DNA of 64,000 nt from Tremella fuciformis (lineage: Eukaryota; Basidiomycota; Tremellomycetes; Tremellales; Tremellaceae): positions 1,736,001 through 1,800,000 of the forward strand of contig CP136494.1 in NCBI GenBank assembly GCA_032768795.1, in the 5' to 3' direction. Positions 42,390 to 54,432 of this stretch are shown piece after piece. The notes beneath the pieces were generated by a model, which made no database searches, was not told where the DNA came from, and saw nothing but the letters and a program-made list of their open reading frames with translations. Each line of letters begins with the position of its first letter. Within the stretch, counting starts at the first letter, position 1. Made by a program: the position numbers and the translations under genes.

Positions 42390-44285
42390 TCAATAACCGC
42401 CCGGACCGGTCTGGTCAGCCTCCCGACTTCGCCCGGGCCCGACCAGGCCAAAAGAAGACTCCGCGCCAGCACTCATGGCGCTCGAGCGGGTGTCGGCGCG
42501 CCGGCGCGACCGACGGTCACGATTACGTTCCCCTCCTTGTCGCCGCATCAAGTGCAGATATTTGGCAAAGCCACCTTGGGTTGGCGGCACGTGGGTCGGA
42601 GAGGCACTTCCTGGACCACCTGGGTCTGACAATGGCCGTGGAACGGGATTGATGGGCGGAGCAGCTGGGGCATTGAAATCTTCATCGTCAGCATTCATCA
42701 AGCAACGAGAAGTACTGAACATGCCTTTTCGGCAGAGAGGGCAACTTGATGATACGTTCAGCAGCCTGCACATTAGTCTGTATCAGGTATGCGTCGACCC
42801 CACTTGACTTACCAAGGGTCTATACAAGTTTGATGGTACACGTGCTCCCTCTCGCATGGTAGCACTCGCAAATCGTCGCCCTCTTCAAAATCGATCAGGC
42901 AAATAGGGCATTGGTCTTGGCCAATATCGTCGTCAACAGGTGGGCCAGCGGATCTGGGCGCATCGCCCAAAAGCGAATGAGAGGCTGACGAGCCTGCCAC
43001 AGGCTTCCCGTATCCATCATCGTCATCTAACCCGACGGCTGATCTGGCGGAATGGAAGGAACCGGTCTCGGTTGTAGCACTCGAACGACCTCTTTCCATA
43101 TCACCAGATTGCCGAATCCTCGGATCCCGCAGACTCGGTATGACACTGAGATCATAGCCACGGTTGAGATCGTTTTCGGAGGGAACCGCTTTGGCTTGAC
43201 TCATCTGCCGGGCCTCTGACCTGCGGTTGAATTTGATGACAGGGAATGTGTCCAAGATGGCCTGGGCGATCCCTCCCGCCGTGGTCTGCGCCCCTTGTGA
43301 GTCGTCGCCTTCCCTGCGCCCGTACATTTCTGGATGTCTGCGTGCGCGACGAGCGCCCATGACGAGCATGGTGAGGAACATGGTGACGATACAGCCGGTG
43401 ATCACATATAGGACAATCATGGCTGGTGAGGTGTTCTTGTCGCTCTTCGATGATGCAGTGCTGGTCGCCGCATTTGGAATCGAAGTCATTGTGGCTTGTC
43501 CAGAGGTGTCACGCGCAACAAGGGTGCCGATCAGGAAGGTCTTGCTGGACGGAGGGTTTCCCGCCAGCGAGTTGTTCACAATTGTGCCCGAGTCGTTGAG
43601 CAGAGTGCCGTTGTAGTTGAGGAAGGTCGCATTGGTATGCTGGAACTGCGAATCGAGCAGAGTTGCGGTGGAGATGTTCTTGGTCGCAAAGACATCCAGG
43701 GGCTTCTCGAAATCGGTAATGTACTCGATGTTGAGAAGACAGGCTTGGGACGTGGCCGAGTATAACAGTGCTGATACTGCGCCTCGATCTCGAGCAAGGG
43801 TGAAGATGTCTGTGATCATCAGCCAGTCCGCGCTGTACCCTTATTGCCAGGACGTACCCCACTCCATACTAGCATTCGTCTCGTTGGCATCACAGCTGAT
43901 GTATGCGATCCATGGCGTCGACGTTGTGAGATTCTGTCCCATGTCCGACTCGGTGAAATGAACCAACGCTCCTGCTGTCGTGCCTCCCGTTGCGACATCT
44001 GCCCGAAGCTGGTAGGACCTATAGGGTCAGCGACCTCATTGAAAGAGCAGCGACCCGACTGCGAAGAATTCCTGGAACAAGCGGGGTGTTATAGACTCAC
44101 ACAGGGCCCGAGAACACGCCTGCCGGATCTTGCCATGATATGCTAATGGTGGACGAGTCGGTCAGGTTCAAGCCTGTAGTGTCGTTGACAGCGACGGCCG
44201 GTATGTACGCATGGGCCAGTAACGACGTGAGGATGGTCGTACATATCCCTGGGATGATGAGGAGGGAGCGGAGGGTCGGCGGCAT
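42390..44285 (-). CDS. PA-TM-RING (RNF13-like) transmembrane ubiquitin ligase
   Basis: Type I membrane protein: signal peptide [20 protein letters not shown], a lumenal domain with many N-glycosylation sites ([31 protein letters not shown]), one span ([20 protein letters not shown]) followed by a basic stop-transfer RRARRH, then a cytosolic linker and a RING-H2 finger: [19 protein letters not shown] ... [11 protein letters not shown] ... CPLCRKDFNAP. The final RING cysteine pair is completed across a 45-nt intron (42680-42724) whose donor is GC (GCATGT) instead of GT. Members of this group ubiquitinate membrane cargo in endosomes or Golgi. The C-terminal ~90 residues are low complexity. Confidence 0.88.
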
Positions 44286-44811
44286 GTTGCCTTGTTAGTG
44301 ACTTGGTGATCGGACGGGTCGGACGACCTTATAGGGGTTATAGGGCTAGCCGAGAGCTACGACGGGCTTCTGATGCTGACGAGACGAGAAGCAAGTCACG
44401 CTCGGCTAGAGGAAACCATCATGATGATGGAAGGAGATAAGACGTCTGGACGCTCCGAGCTGCAACGGGCAACGGGGCGTGCGCAGTCTGTTTTCCCAAA
44501 CACACAAAGTCAACTTCGAGGCAGGCGACTACCCGTCCAGACGGTCGGCCAGCAGGTGTCCGGCTCCTTTGTCGGTGGTGAGTGAGGGGAGTGTAGCTCG
44601 AGGTCTGGTTCTTGGGATCGGATATCGATGGACGTCGATGGGACGATGATGGTGGCGATGTGATTGTGAGATGGATGGGTGTTGCTCGTGGACCGCTGAC
44701 GGCAACTTCGGCGGCAACGTTAAAACCGAGGCGGCTTCGGCGAACCGTCCGAGAGACCTCACTTCGGTATCATGCATTCACAACTCACACACTTGAGCGT
44801 GGAGTGCTTCG
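44286..44811. other. divergent promoter region, 526 bp
   Basis: Between head-to-head RING ligase and formyltransferase genes. No other feature recognised. Confidence 0.4.
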
Positions 44812-46211
44812 ATGCTTCTGCAAGTGCTGCAGAGGAGCATTTCATGGAAGCACGGCACCTCTTCGTCCAGGTCGTTCGCTTCGCTGAGCTCGAGCAGCGG
44901 CAAGGGACTATTTGATATCCTGTTTTGCGGCTCGGACAGTTTCTCCGTCGCGTCTCTCTCGGCCGTTCTCAAAGCCAAGGGTGCGTACGCTGACAGGCTG
45001 AGCGAGTCCCACAGTCATGCTCATTTCGCAGATGTTTGGAGCTCGGTGCAGGTGCTTGTACCCCGTGAGCGCAACGTCGGACGCAAGGGCAAGGAGCGGT
45101 ATCGTCGTTCGCTCTGCACCTCGTACCCAAGAATGGGACTGACCAGCAGCCGAACTGAGCCTGTTCGCTGAGCAGCATGATATCCTCACGACCGAAGTTC
45201 CCCAGGAAGGGCTCAAAGGCTTCACTGTGCGCAAAGCATCCTAAGGGCCGCTTCTGAAGCTCATCATGAAGCCGTCCGCTCCTTTCAATGCTCTGCGAGC
45301 CGGCAATCTGCTCCTGACAGCTTCTTTTGGTCACATCATCCCGAACGATTTCCTTGAGCTGTTCCCTCCAGATCAGCGCCTCAACGTCCACTCATCACTG
45401 CTGCCGCAGTATCGCGGCGCTGCTCCTGTCCAATGGACCATCGCAAATGGGGACGTGGAAACAGGCGTATCCGTGCAGCGGCTCGTGGAGAAAGGCAAAG
45501 GGATAGACGGAGGCGATATCCTAGGTGCTGTCGGGAGCATCGTCAGTCTCTACGGGGGTGTAAAGGCTTCTGACTGATGTCTGAGAGAGTGGGGGATAAA
45601 GATTACCCGCATCTTTTGGACGAGCTGGCGATTATCGGTGGCGACCTACTCGTTCAGGTCCTGAGAGACATGCGAGATGGGACTGTAAGCGTCCCTACCA
45701 TCTCCTTACTAATGTCTGATGACGTTCAAGGTAAAAGCCCAGCGGCAAGATGCTGCCCGAGCAACCCGAGCGCCGAAGATCTCACACGAGACCGCAAGAA
45801 TACGGTGGCCTGATCAGAACGCCCATCAAATCACCCGTCTTTATAGAGCTATCGCACACCAGGCGAGTCGCATTTCGTCGACATGTTCCTAACGTTGATG
45901 GCCAGGTGCCACTATGGACTCGTGTGCCAGACTTGGACTCCGATTTGCAACTCTTGGACTTCCGCGAGCTCAGTGCGCCTGGTCCCGATTCCGACTTGAC
46001 ACCTGGTACGGCAATCCTCCACAAGCAAGGCAAGCATCGACGCTTGCTTGTTGCGTGCGCCAAAGACGAAAGTGGAGACCAAACTTGGCTCGAGATCCTC
46101 AAGGTTCGAGGAAGCGGCAAGAAATCCAAGAAGAACGAGATGGATGTTGGCGAGTGGTGGAACGGCTTGCCGCCGAATCTGCGTTCCGCAGCGCAGATCA
46201 CGTTCGCCTAG
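44812..46211 (+). CDS. FMT1: mitochondrial methionyl-tRNA formyltransferase
   Basis: Formylates initiator Met-tRNA for mitochondrial translation using 10-formyl-THF. Start MLLQVLQRSISWKHGTSSSR at 44812 is a mitochondrial targeting peptide. The GART fold follows: KGLFDILFCGSDSFSVASL, VWSSVQVLVPRERNVGRKGK, LLLTASFGHIIPNDFLELFP (contains the formyl-transfer N/H/D region: SFGHIIP), and RLNVHSSLLPQYRGAAPVQW, TGVSVQRLVEKGKGIDGGDI. The C-terminal tRNA-binding domain has RIRWPDQNAHQITRLYRAI and GEWWNGLPPNLRSAAQ, stop 46209-46211. Several introns of about 45 nt are needed. All core motifs are intact. Confidence 0.92.
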
Positions 46212-46296
46212 ATCGGCATTATACACCCTAATGCATGGAGCGAGACAGACCTCACGGACGTGACGGCAATATCGCCAACCCATCACCTGTGGTTGA

Positions 46297-47801
46297 CTAT
46301 GTCTGGTCCTCCAGAGGATCACCATGCTCGTGCTCTCGCTGCAGGACCTCCTCGTACACTGCAAACGCTTTTGGTGGCACCCACATCCTGCCCTCGACAT
46401 GTCTGCGCCATTCCTGCTCGTACCCTTCCAAGGTCTTGTACCACCAGGTATGCCGCGCGATATCACCCTTGATGAACCACACCTCCGAGTCACCCATATG
46501 GCGGAGATAATCGTGTCGACGCAAGCCGGATCGCAGGTCTAAAGGTGGGGGCACGGATTGGTAGCCCCATCGAGGGGGCTGGTGTGGGTTGCAGTACTTG
46601 GGCAGCGTGACGTCGAATGGATGGTATGACCGACGACAATTTGGCCCGGAAGGGAGGTTGAACTGTTACGTTCGTCAGCGTCTCTGCAGGGAGTTGGTCG
46701 GATCGCAAATACCCACCATGATCTCGCCAGTCATGACGTCGTCGTCCCACGACTTCTCGATCTCTTCGCGCGTCATGCGACCTATACCGTGCGCCATCGT
46801 CTTGACCTACAGCGCGATCAGCAATGTACGTATGCACGTGGTTGCCCTGCTTACCACGCCCCAGCTGAAGCCCGTAAGCATACCTGTAAAGTGTGCATGA
46901 TACGATGGCCATCGGTTGAGCGATGTGCCCAGGTAATACGGGTCATGAGCATTGAAGGTGAGAAGCGAGTCGAGGAAGTTTGGGAGGCGCATGACGGTCT
47001 GTTCCGTCAGCCGAGTTGACTCTCCGCCTCGCGATCACTCACATCGTCGTCCACCTTGAACAGCCACCAGGAGGGCCGCCCACCATCATGACCGCTCCCC
47101 ACAGCGTGCACCCAATCGAGGATCTTGCCTTCTCTGAGGTTTTCTCCGTTCTTGAGGTTGAGACGGACCAGGTCGCCATACTCTGCCTGCTCCGCATCTA
47201 GAGAGCGCTCAACCTCCTCGTCGGGCGTCCCATCTGGCCGTCTCGCATGTCCAACGACGAACTTGAGCTCTATGAGGTGCCGCAATTCAGGGGGGACATT
47301 GCGCGCAGGGTGCAGCACCCTGATGAGCTGCCTCTTTGTACCTGCGCCCTCGTCCGACTTGCACGCCTTGGAGAAGACGTGCAGCTTGATGATGCTGGGC
47401 GAGATGTACGCGCTGGGCGAGACAAAGTGCGAAAGGTGATTGGGATACGTGTGGTGCGGCCACGAGGCGTTGCGCACCGGCGCCGAGAGCTCGGGCAGCG
47501 TCCATGTGCCCATCCAAGGCGCGTCGAAGATCTCGGGGATGAACCGAGGCTCGTTCTGCACGGGGTCCCAGGCTGCCGGGAGGACGTTTGCGAGCGGTGG
47601 CACCATACCCACGACGTAGTTCCAGTACCACCGCCCCCACGGGCCCCTGGGCAGGCGGTAGAGACCGTACCATGCCCACAGGACGAGGATGGGAAGGGTC
47701 ACAAGCAGCGTCAGTCGCGGTCGTGCGAGCGCTCTGCGCGCCAGGCTGTGCGCGTGCCCCTGTGCGAGTGAAGCTGCTCGCGACAGCGGACTGAAGCGCA
47801 T
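46297..47801 (-). CDS. type II membrane glycosyltransferase, GT31 (beta-1,3-galactosyltransferase)-like
   Basis: Start MRFSPLSRAASLAQGHAHSL at 47801, then a signal anchor (LTLLVTLPILVLWAWYGLY). The lumenal catalytic part shows LIELKFVVGHARR, AEQAEYGDLVRLNL, WVHAVGSGHDGGRPSWWLFK and a DxD-type VDDD, then NFLDSLLTFNAHDPYYLGTS and a long C-terminal part with PKYCNPHQPPRWGYQS and WFIKGDIARHTWWYK. This order (ELKFVVG, YGD, DDD, YLG) is the GT31 pattern. The donor sugar and acceptor are not determined. It would act in the Golgi. Convergent with FMT1, 85 bp apart. Confidence 0.75.
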
Positions 47802-48553
47802 CGTGCTCCCTCAAGCGACCGACTGTAGCTCGATGGAGAGGATGGGCAAACGTCGCCCGGCGCGAGGTTGCCTGGCTCGTGTGTGCAACACGGAGAGGTG
47901 GGTCGCGTCCGGTCAGACGGCGATGCAAGCATCCTTTGCACTTGCATCGGCGCTTCTGATCGGGCTGGACACTGCCAACACTACTACCTGGGCGCCAGCA
48001 GTCTGAAATAGTATCTCGAATCCATCGCCGTCTCCTGAAGCAAGGGGTCCGCGTCCCGCCGGGACGATGTCCAGGAGAGTGCAACAAGCATAAATCCCAG
48101 CAGCCTAACCCTGGCACTCTTCACCCCTGCCTTGCGTAATGTTGAGAGCACTCGCCGCAGGATCGATGCCAAGAGTCAAACCTTGGCACAAAGCGGTGCT
48201 CCCTGTTATTCTTGCTGCAGAGCAATTCCCCGGACGCACGCGTCAGGCCGGTTTAACCCCATTCCAGCGATGAGACGCCTCTCGGCCCTGTGCGGAGCCT
48301 AGGGCTTCGCCTTTAACCTGGCTCACCTGCCAGTCCGTGAGACTCTGGCGCAAGACAGCTGCGATGGCATCGCCGCGGTCAATGCGGTGAGATGAAACGG
48401 GACGCCACCAATCAGACTTCCTTTGCGCTAGAGTATCGGGCATTCGCGAGCTGAAAAGAGGGCCCAGCGCAAGCCTTGTTGGCTGACTTGAGGTGCTCGT
48501 TGTACAGAATCAGTCACTGCGTCTCATTACGACGGCATATTCTGTCTCGCAGC
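47802..48553. other. divergent intergenic region, 752 bp
   Basis: Promoters of the glycosyltransferase and the F-box-like gene. The short frames here are not convincing. No RNA gene recognised. Confidence 0.4.
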
Positions 48554-50044
48554 ATGACAACATGGGCGGCAGATCTGCCCCAGACTGCGGCGGAGCGAGC
48601 GTTCGCAGTCGTGCCGATATGCGGCAAGATCGTGGGGTACCTGGATCGACAGGATCTCGTGCGCGCAATGCGAGTCTCGCGGGACATGTTCGACTGCGCG
48701 GTCCGTAGGCTGTACACCAAGGTCAGCTGGAATAACCTCAGCCAGACCGTGCGCTTGAGCAGAGACTCGGTAAGTCAAGACTGCGTCCAGGCACTATCTA
48801 CGATACCTCGGCTGATCGCGCAGGGCCACGCAGCCGTGTACCGTGCTGCGGTCCTGGAAATCCACAAGTTCGGACACGACCCGTGGGCCGGGTTCGAGGT
48901 GCGCAACGCAGTGGAGGATCTGTCCAATCTGCGTGCGCTGCTGTACATGCGGACGGCGCGCGATTGGCCTGGGGATAGCCTGCGCGTGATCTCGCGCCCT
49001 GCTCGCACTCCTGCCGATGCCGTCCGTGTAGTGGCAAGACCAGCGCCCCAAGTAGCCCTGTACCACAGACCTGTACTCTTCTTGAAATACAAGGACAGCC
49101 CGATACCGGATTCACTTTCGGAGTCGAGCGAGATCGAAGCCATGGAAGTCGACCGTGGCGCGTTGGATCTGAGGGACGCCATGCCGGACACATGGGACGT
49201 GGCTGAAGTTGTGCAGATACACATCGACGAAGAGGTCCCGGCACATGTCCTCCTCGCCGCTTGGCTCGCAGGGGTGGGACCGCTAGGCGGACCTCTGGAC
49301 GCACTCACGTTCGGCCACTGGATCGAAGCGGGTCATCTGACTCGGCTCTTGGGCGAGCTGTCCGCCGCTCGCCCGCTGGCAGTGCCAAAGAGGCTCCACA
49401 TGCCCGTCATGATGGCATCACTGGGCGACCTGGCTCCTCTGGCCAGAAGCTGCCAAGGGTCCACAACGACGCTCGATCTGTTTCCGGTACGCCTGCCAAG
49501 CCCCACCCCGGTTGAACGCCTTGCCCTCACTTTTGACGACATCCTGTCGGCCGATCAAGACTTCTGGCAAGGGCTGAGTGGGCTCAGCATCCTGGCGGTA
49601 CTAGTCAACGATACCCGGCTGAGCCAACTGCCAAGAAGATTCACAAGCATTGCCGATTTGGTGGAGAAAGCGAAGAGTCTCGACTGTGTTTGGCCCAACG
49701 TGCCCGCCCTTCCGCCAAATCAAGCTGACGGGATGCTGAGGTGTCGAAAAACCAAGCTGACCACGCTGACCATCGGCATACTGTGGGAAAAGCGACAGAT
49801 TGATACAGCTCGGGAAGAAGAGCAGGAAAGTCAGCGGCGCGTGCGCGAAATCTTCGTGTCGCTCCTCACGCCTCCGGCGCGACTCATGCACCACCTCGTT
49901 AGACAGGTGGGCATCCGGTGCACGATTGAGATTCAGCTTGTGCCGTATCCAAGAGGATGTGAACACCCTCAAGCTATACAAGATGGGGTCAATAAGGCTT
50001 TCCAGGAAGTCAGACAGCAGCTGGGCGAGCTGCAATCTGGATGA
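48554..50044 (+). CDS. F-box-like protein, intronless, 496 aa
   Basis: ATG at 48554 (GCAGCATGACA); the frame extends upstream only to a TTG. Residues 15-60 look like a degenerate F-box: ERAFAVVPICGKIVGYLDRQ DLVRAMRVSRDMFDCAVRRL with YTKVSW, the usual fungal pattern of box plus aromatic end. The rest has no clear LRR or WD repeat but scattered leucine-rich segments. It is the only clearly intronless host gene of this size in the window. If the F-box is real it would be an SCF substrate receptor; the substrate is unknown. Confidence 0.7.
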   Translation: MTTWAADLPQTAAERAFAVVPICGKIVGYLDRQDLVRAMRVSRDMFDCAVRRLYTKVSWNNLSQTVRLSRDSVSQDCVQALSTIPRLIAQGHAAVYRAAVLEIHKFGHDPWAGFEVRNAVEDLSNLRALLYMRTARDWPGDSLRVISRPARTPADAVRVVARPAPQVALYHRPVLFLKYKDSPIPDSLSESSEIEAMEVDRGALDLRDAMPDTWDVAEVVQIHIDEEVPAHVLLAAWLAGVGPLGGPLDALTFGHWIEAGHLTRLLGELSAARPLAVPKRLHMPVMMASLGDLAPLARSCQGSTTTLDLFPVRLPSPTPVERLALTFDDILSADQDFWQGLSGLSILAVLVNDTRLSQLPRRFTSIADLVEKAKSLDCVWPNVPALPPNQADGMLRCRKTKLTTLTIGILWEKRQIDTAREEEQESQRRVREIFVSLLTPPARLMHHLVRQVGIRCTIEIQLVPYPRGCEHPQAIQDGVNKAFQEVRQQLGELQSG

Positions 50045-50204
50045 GCATACGCCGCAGATGGCTCAGTGTGTATCCCGGAGCACAGCATACACCCGGGTTG
50101 ACCAGGTTTGACACCCAGGATTATACTTTTCTATCTGCTGTATGTATTATGTTACCCCGCACCCCCTTGTGGGCAGCCCGAACTCTGAGACAGGTAGTGG
50201 CCCA

Positions 50205-52359
50205 TCAATTCGGGGGCATCCCGTTCAAATTGGAAGCCGAGGTAATGGTGTAGTTGCCATCTACACGCTGATCAGCAATACCTCATCAGTAGCAGGAGAG
50301 GGACTCACGGCAGGCATAGTCAAAGTCGATCGAGTCGAGTCTGCCCTGGATACCCGAGAGGACGGTCGACAGCGAGCACAGGCCGTCGGCATCATAGTCG
50401 CAACCATCGTACGTGTCATGCACGGGAATAACAGCGTCATTCCTGGGAGTCAGTAGGCCGAGTGTCATTGAATTTTCTGCAGCTTACAAGAGGAAACGGA
50501 TCTTGTCGTCACCGTTGCACGACATGACCTGAACAACGAGGTTGGTGTTGAACGGCGTCAACTTGCTCGTCTGCCACTGGCGGTCGTCCGGCCGGCTGGT
50601 GGACGGGAGGGCGTCACCAGACACCACCGACCCAAAGTTGAAGGCAGTGAGGATTTGAGCGACGATAGCGTCATGCGTACTGCCTCAATCAGACGGCTAG
50701 AAGCGAACGAAGCCCTCTCACTCACGCGTCGGCATAGAAAGCTTTGGCCAGTGGGAAGGTCTCGGGATTGCCATCCTGCGTGGAGTTGGTGGAGGAGTCC
50801 CATGTCGAGATTGGGGTGTTGGTAACTCGTGCGACAAGCTCCTCGATCCAGGCTTTGCCGGACGCTGCGGCAGTGCCGGAGCCAGGACCGAAGCCGTACT
50901 GGAATCAGTGGGCCGCATATCAGGTGGGACAGAGTACGAACGTAGAAGCTGCAGTAGGTCAGCATGGCTCTCAATGTACGTGAAGATTCGCAGGAACTCA
51001 CGTCAGGTCGATCGAGTACTCAAACGCCTTGACTGGCAAAGTCAGCGACTTGACCAGTCTCGCAGGAAGAATCACTTACACTCATCCTCGTTGAACAAGT
51101 CACAGAAAGACGAGTAGCCCAGAGACAAAGTCTCATCTGCACGTCAGGCCGGAACTCACTTACGCCGTCGACAACTCACAAGCGCACATGTTGATCATTG
51201 CTCCAATGTCAGTTGTGGTCAAGTTGTAACCCGTGACATAGGGGGAGAGCCTTGACACCGCGTCCGCATACGCTGTCGCCGTGTAGGCAGCGGCATACTT
51301 GGCTCCTCGGGTGTAGTCCGCAACATAGTTGGGGCAGGAGTTCGTGGGAACTTACAATTGTCAGCACTCTGAATTGTATCTCATGCAGGACTCACCTTCA
51401 GAGGTGTTGAAGCCGCTGGCCTCGATCTCAAGCTCGAGACTGTATTGCTTCTCGGCGTCCCGACCGAAAAAGCCCTGTGCGAATGATTGCATGGTCTCGA
51501 CCATGCGGTCTTGACTACCGGTACGGAACTGTCTGTCAGCTTTTGCTGCCCAGCGGCCGCGAGGCACGAACGACAGGAAGGGATCCGCTGGCGGTATAGT
51601 TTGACAGGAGCTCGCCATATGCGAAGCGAGCGTTGACGCCGAGCTGATAGCATTGCTGGCGACCGAAAACGTTCAGGATTTCGCGGCCGAGCTTGTAGGT
51701 CCAGTCGTTCAAGAAACACAGGGGTCCCGAAGCTTTGAAAGTACCGTTTGTAGCAGCGTTCTCGACGGCGGCTGCAAAGGTCTGGACCGATTCCTATTTG
51801 TGAGACCCCGCGAAGTCTACTGTTGGATCGCTTACGCCAGTGCTTGGGTACCGAGAGCCATGGCGGAACAGCTGCGAATGTCAGCAGATCCCTTCTCCTG
51901 CGGGGCACGTACCAGGTGGACCTGTGCCAAATCACATCCCTCGGGTGCCACTGGTGTGGCGTCTGCCAGTCCGAAGGTGTCTGCGTCAAGAGAATATCGC
52001 GGCCCCTCGTTGCCCCAATGCTTGATCGGCTCAAAATCGTCACACGCCTGACGGTCAGTCCCGACACACTATGCCAAGGTCTCACTGAGAGCCACACTCA
52101 CCGGCTGGGCGGCCACGGGGACAATCACCGGGGCAAACGCCTCTTGAGCTTTGGCGTATCGCTTAGGGGGCGAAGTCTGGAGTGCGAAGCCCTCTGCACC
52201 AGTCGAGGTGGGTCCTGCGTATCCCACTTGGCTCTCGCCGGGGAACAAGGCGGTATCGACCGTCGTGGAAGCCGGTGGGTAGTTTCCCGCGGTGGGACTG
52301 CCGGGGATGATAGGCGAGGCAAGAGCCAGGACGGGCAGGAGAGCCACAAGAGCGAGCAT
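50205..52359 (-). CDS. secreted histidine acid phosphatase (phytase/PHO5-like)
   Basis: Signal peptide MLALVALLPVLALASPIIPG. After introns the catalytic motif reads QVHLL-FRHGSRYPSTG, the RHGxRxP signature of histidine acid phosphatases. Downstream are NDWTYKLGREILNVFGRQQC, QFRTGSQDRMVETMQSFAQG, DIGAMINMCAYE, and the proton-donor THDA motif. NFNTNLVVQVMSCNG-type strands and GLCSLSTVLSGIQGRLDSI precede the end, where a last intron leads to GNYTITSASNLNGMPPN and the stop at 50205. At least seven introns. Many cysteines and N-glycosylation sites fit an extracellular or cell-wall enzyme releasing phosphate. Regulation by phosphate is likely from the family but not shown here. Confidence 0.88.
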
Positions 52360-52747
52360 TGCGACTCTGTGTCTTGATACTTGATATTTGATTCTGACGC
52401 TGCATGTTCTTTCTCTGGGCGCTTTGATTAAGTATGCTTGGGATACTTTGCATCAGGGTATTGCGACCAGATGAACATTGAAAATTCAGGCAAATGGAGG
52501 CGATTGCAGGACGCACGTGCTGATAAGATTACACGTTCAGAGGGAGATCTCGCGAGTGCCTCGCCCACATCGTTGGTTGCGGTTCGGTTCAGGGACGTTT
52601 AGACGGCCATGGGGCACGTTCTATCTCTACAACCTGCTTCCACTGCCAGAGTTCGTCACTCAGCTGACACAACCTGAGTTGCACTTGCCCGCCGGGCTGA
52701 GCGGGGGCACTGATCACCCAATTGGCTCGAACGAGGGTCGAGCGTGG
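52360..52747. other. intergenic, 388 bp
   Basis: Upstream of the acid phosphatase and downstream of the tocopherol-cyclase-like gene. A last exon of the latter could extend here but I cannot support one. Confidence 0.35.
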
Positions 52748-53909
52748 TCAAGCAGAGTGCGGCTTGTAATAGCCACCCCCGAATTCAAGAGACCCTCTTT
52801 TGAAGATAGCCGTTTCCGCCAGATGCCACGCCGCCCAAGGCCAGCTGCGCTCGTACACCTCCACCCGTGCCGTTGCGCCAAAGCTCTGTGTGCAATAGCC
52901 AGGGGCGTGACCGGTGGGGAGCGGTGCTGCGAGGTCGAAAAAGGTCTCTGGGTCGGCATGGCACGCCACCCTGATGCGCCTGAAACATCCCTTGATGTCA
53001 ATTACCGCCAGCCGTCTCGTAAAGTCAATCTCGCTGTTCAAGCCGAGCGATATCCCGAGGAGACGCACGCTCGTCGGGGGCCGAAAGCCGACGAAGCCAG
53101 TGTTGTCTCCGTGGTAGCCGACAAGAAAAGCCTCCACGCCCGGCAAAGCTGTTCCGCCTGACAATGTCACCCCGGTGCCCCGCTTGTCGTTTCGGGCTTG
53201 CACCCAGATGTAAGATTTGGGGAACGACTGGGCCCAGTTTTTCTCGATGTGCGCAGTAGCCAGTCCTGTCCGATCGGAGGGAGGCACTTGACTTTCGGGC
53301 TCATCGGCCTTGAGCTCGAGGTTGAAGTTCGTTGTCGAGGCAAGGGAGTGAACATGCCACTGAATGGGGAGGGGCAGCAATGAGAATATGCCTGCAGGAG
53401 TGGAAAAGAGGTCGCCTTGTTCCCAAGGTGATCTGCGACACGGATCGGTCGTCTCGGCGACGAAGCGAATCTACATTCAGTGGGATCGAGCACGCTCTCA
53501 GGAGAGTCACCTCTGATGTCTCCAGCCTCCAGCTCACGTGGTCTTTGCTCGTCCCATCTGGCGACTCTTGCTTCCAGGCAAACTCCCCAGAGTCCCATCG
53601 TGTTCGAAATCCGTGTTGAGGCGATGATGCTGCGCCGTTCGCCTCGAGAAACCGTATGTCCAGACCTTCCGGGAAGAACTGTCTCGAGAAAGAGTGCCGA
53701 GAGTCAGGCGAGACGTATGCGAAGTAGATCATGAAGGCCTTGCGATCTGACGGCTTGTCGCCATGTCGCAGTGCATCCCGCGCAGCGGCGGGCACGGCCG
53801 ATACGATGAGGAGCACTGAAGCTTGGGACGGCAGGCGAAATTTGGAGTAGTAGCCCTCAAAAGTCGCCCCGATGTGCGGGCCATATGGAGGGACGGACGC
53901 CAAGAGCAT
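52748..53909 (-). CDS. tocopherol-cyclase-like (VTE1-like) domain protein
   Basis: Starts MLLASVPPYGPHIGATFEGY at 53909 followed by YSKFRLPSQASVLLIVSAVP and KAFMIYFAYVSPDSRHSFSR. Further on come LPIQWHVHSLASTTNFNLEL, AHIEKNWAQSFPKSYIWVQA, GVTLSGGTALPGVEAFLVGY and GCFRRIRVACHADPETFFDL, then EFGGGYYKPHSA. The FEGYYSKF opening and HIEKNWxxxFPxxYIWVQAR are hallmarks of the tocopherol cyclase fold found in plant/algal VTE1 and in uncharacterised fungal proteins. Fungi do not normally make tocopherols, so the enzymatic role here is unknown. One or two short introns are needed between 53480 and 53330; the exact 3' end is uncertain. Confidence 0.75.
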
Positions 53910-54432
53910 GTGAGGCCTGGCTACCTATGGCTACTTGCTGTTCGACTATGTAGTACATCATTGTCGATGGACGACGCGCATGATTTTGCTGTCAATCGGT
54001 TGGGATCGTGACGTCAGCCAGAACGACAACAACTCGGCTTCAGCAATATACAGAGCATGATAGTCTCGAGCAACAACCCTCAGCAGCCGGGAGTAGCGAG
54101 GGTCTGTACGAGGTGATAGTCGACAGTATCCATCCTCCATATCTTTCGACTCATCGCTGAGAGCAACCCATTAAGCTTAAGACGGGAGGAAAACGGGTCT
54201 GAAACCCCTTTAGAACAATGGGACGGAACCTTTTTTCGGCCGGAGAGTGTGACCAGATTTCGGCTTCGAGACACGGTTTTGCTTTGATTCTGCATCTCTC
54301 TCTCACACTTACGTCCTTGCTCGTCTCGGCGTCAGCACAGCAGCATATCCATCCTGCCGAGAGATCCGTTGAGAGAGACCAACTCAATCACATATTTCAC
54401 CGATCCAGACCTCACAGGAACAGGTCGGCAGC
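53910..54432. other. divergent promoter region, 523 bp
   Basis: Between head-to-head tocopherol-cyclase-like and eIF3j genes. Nothing else recognised. Confidence 0.4.
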
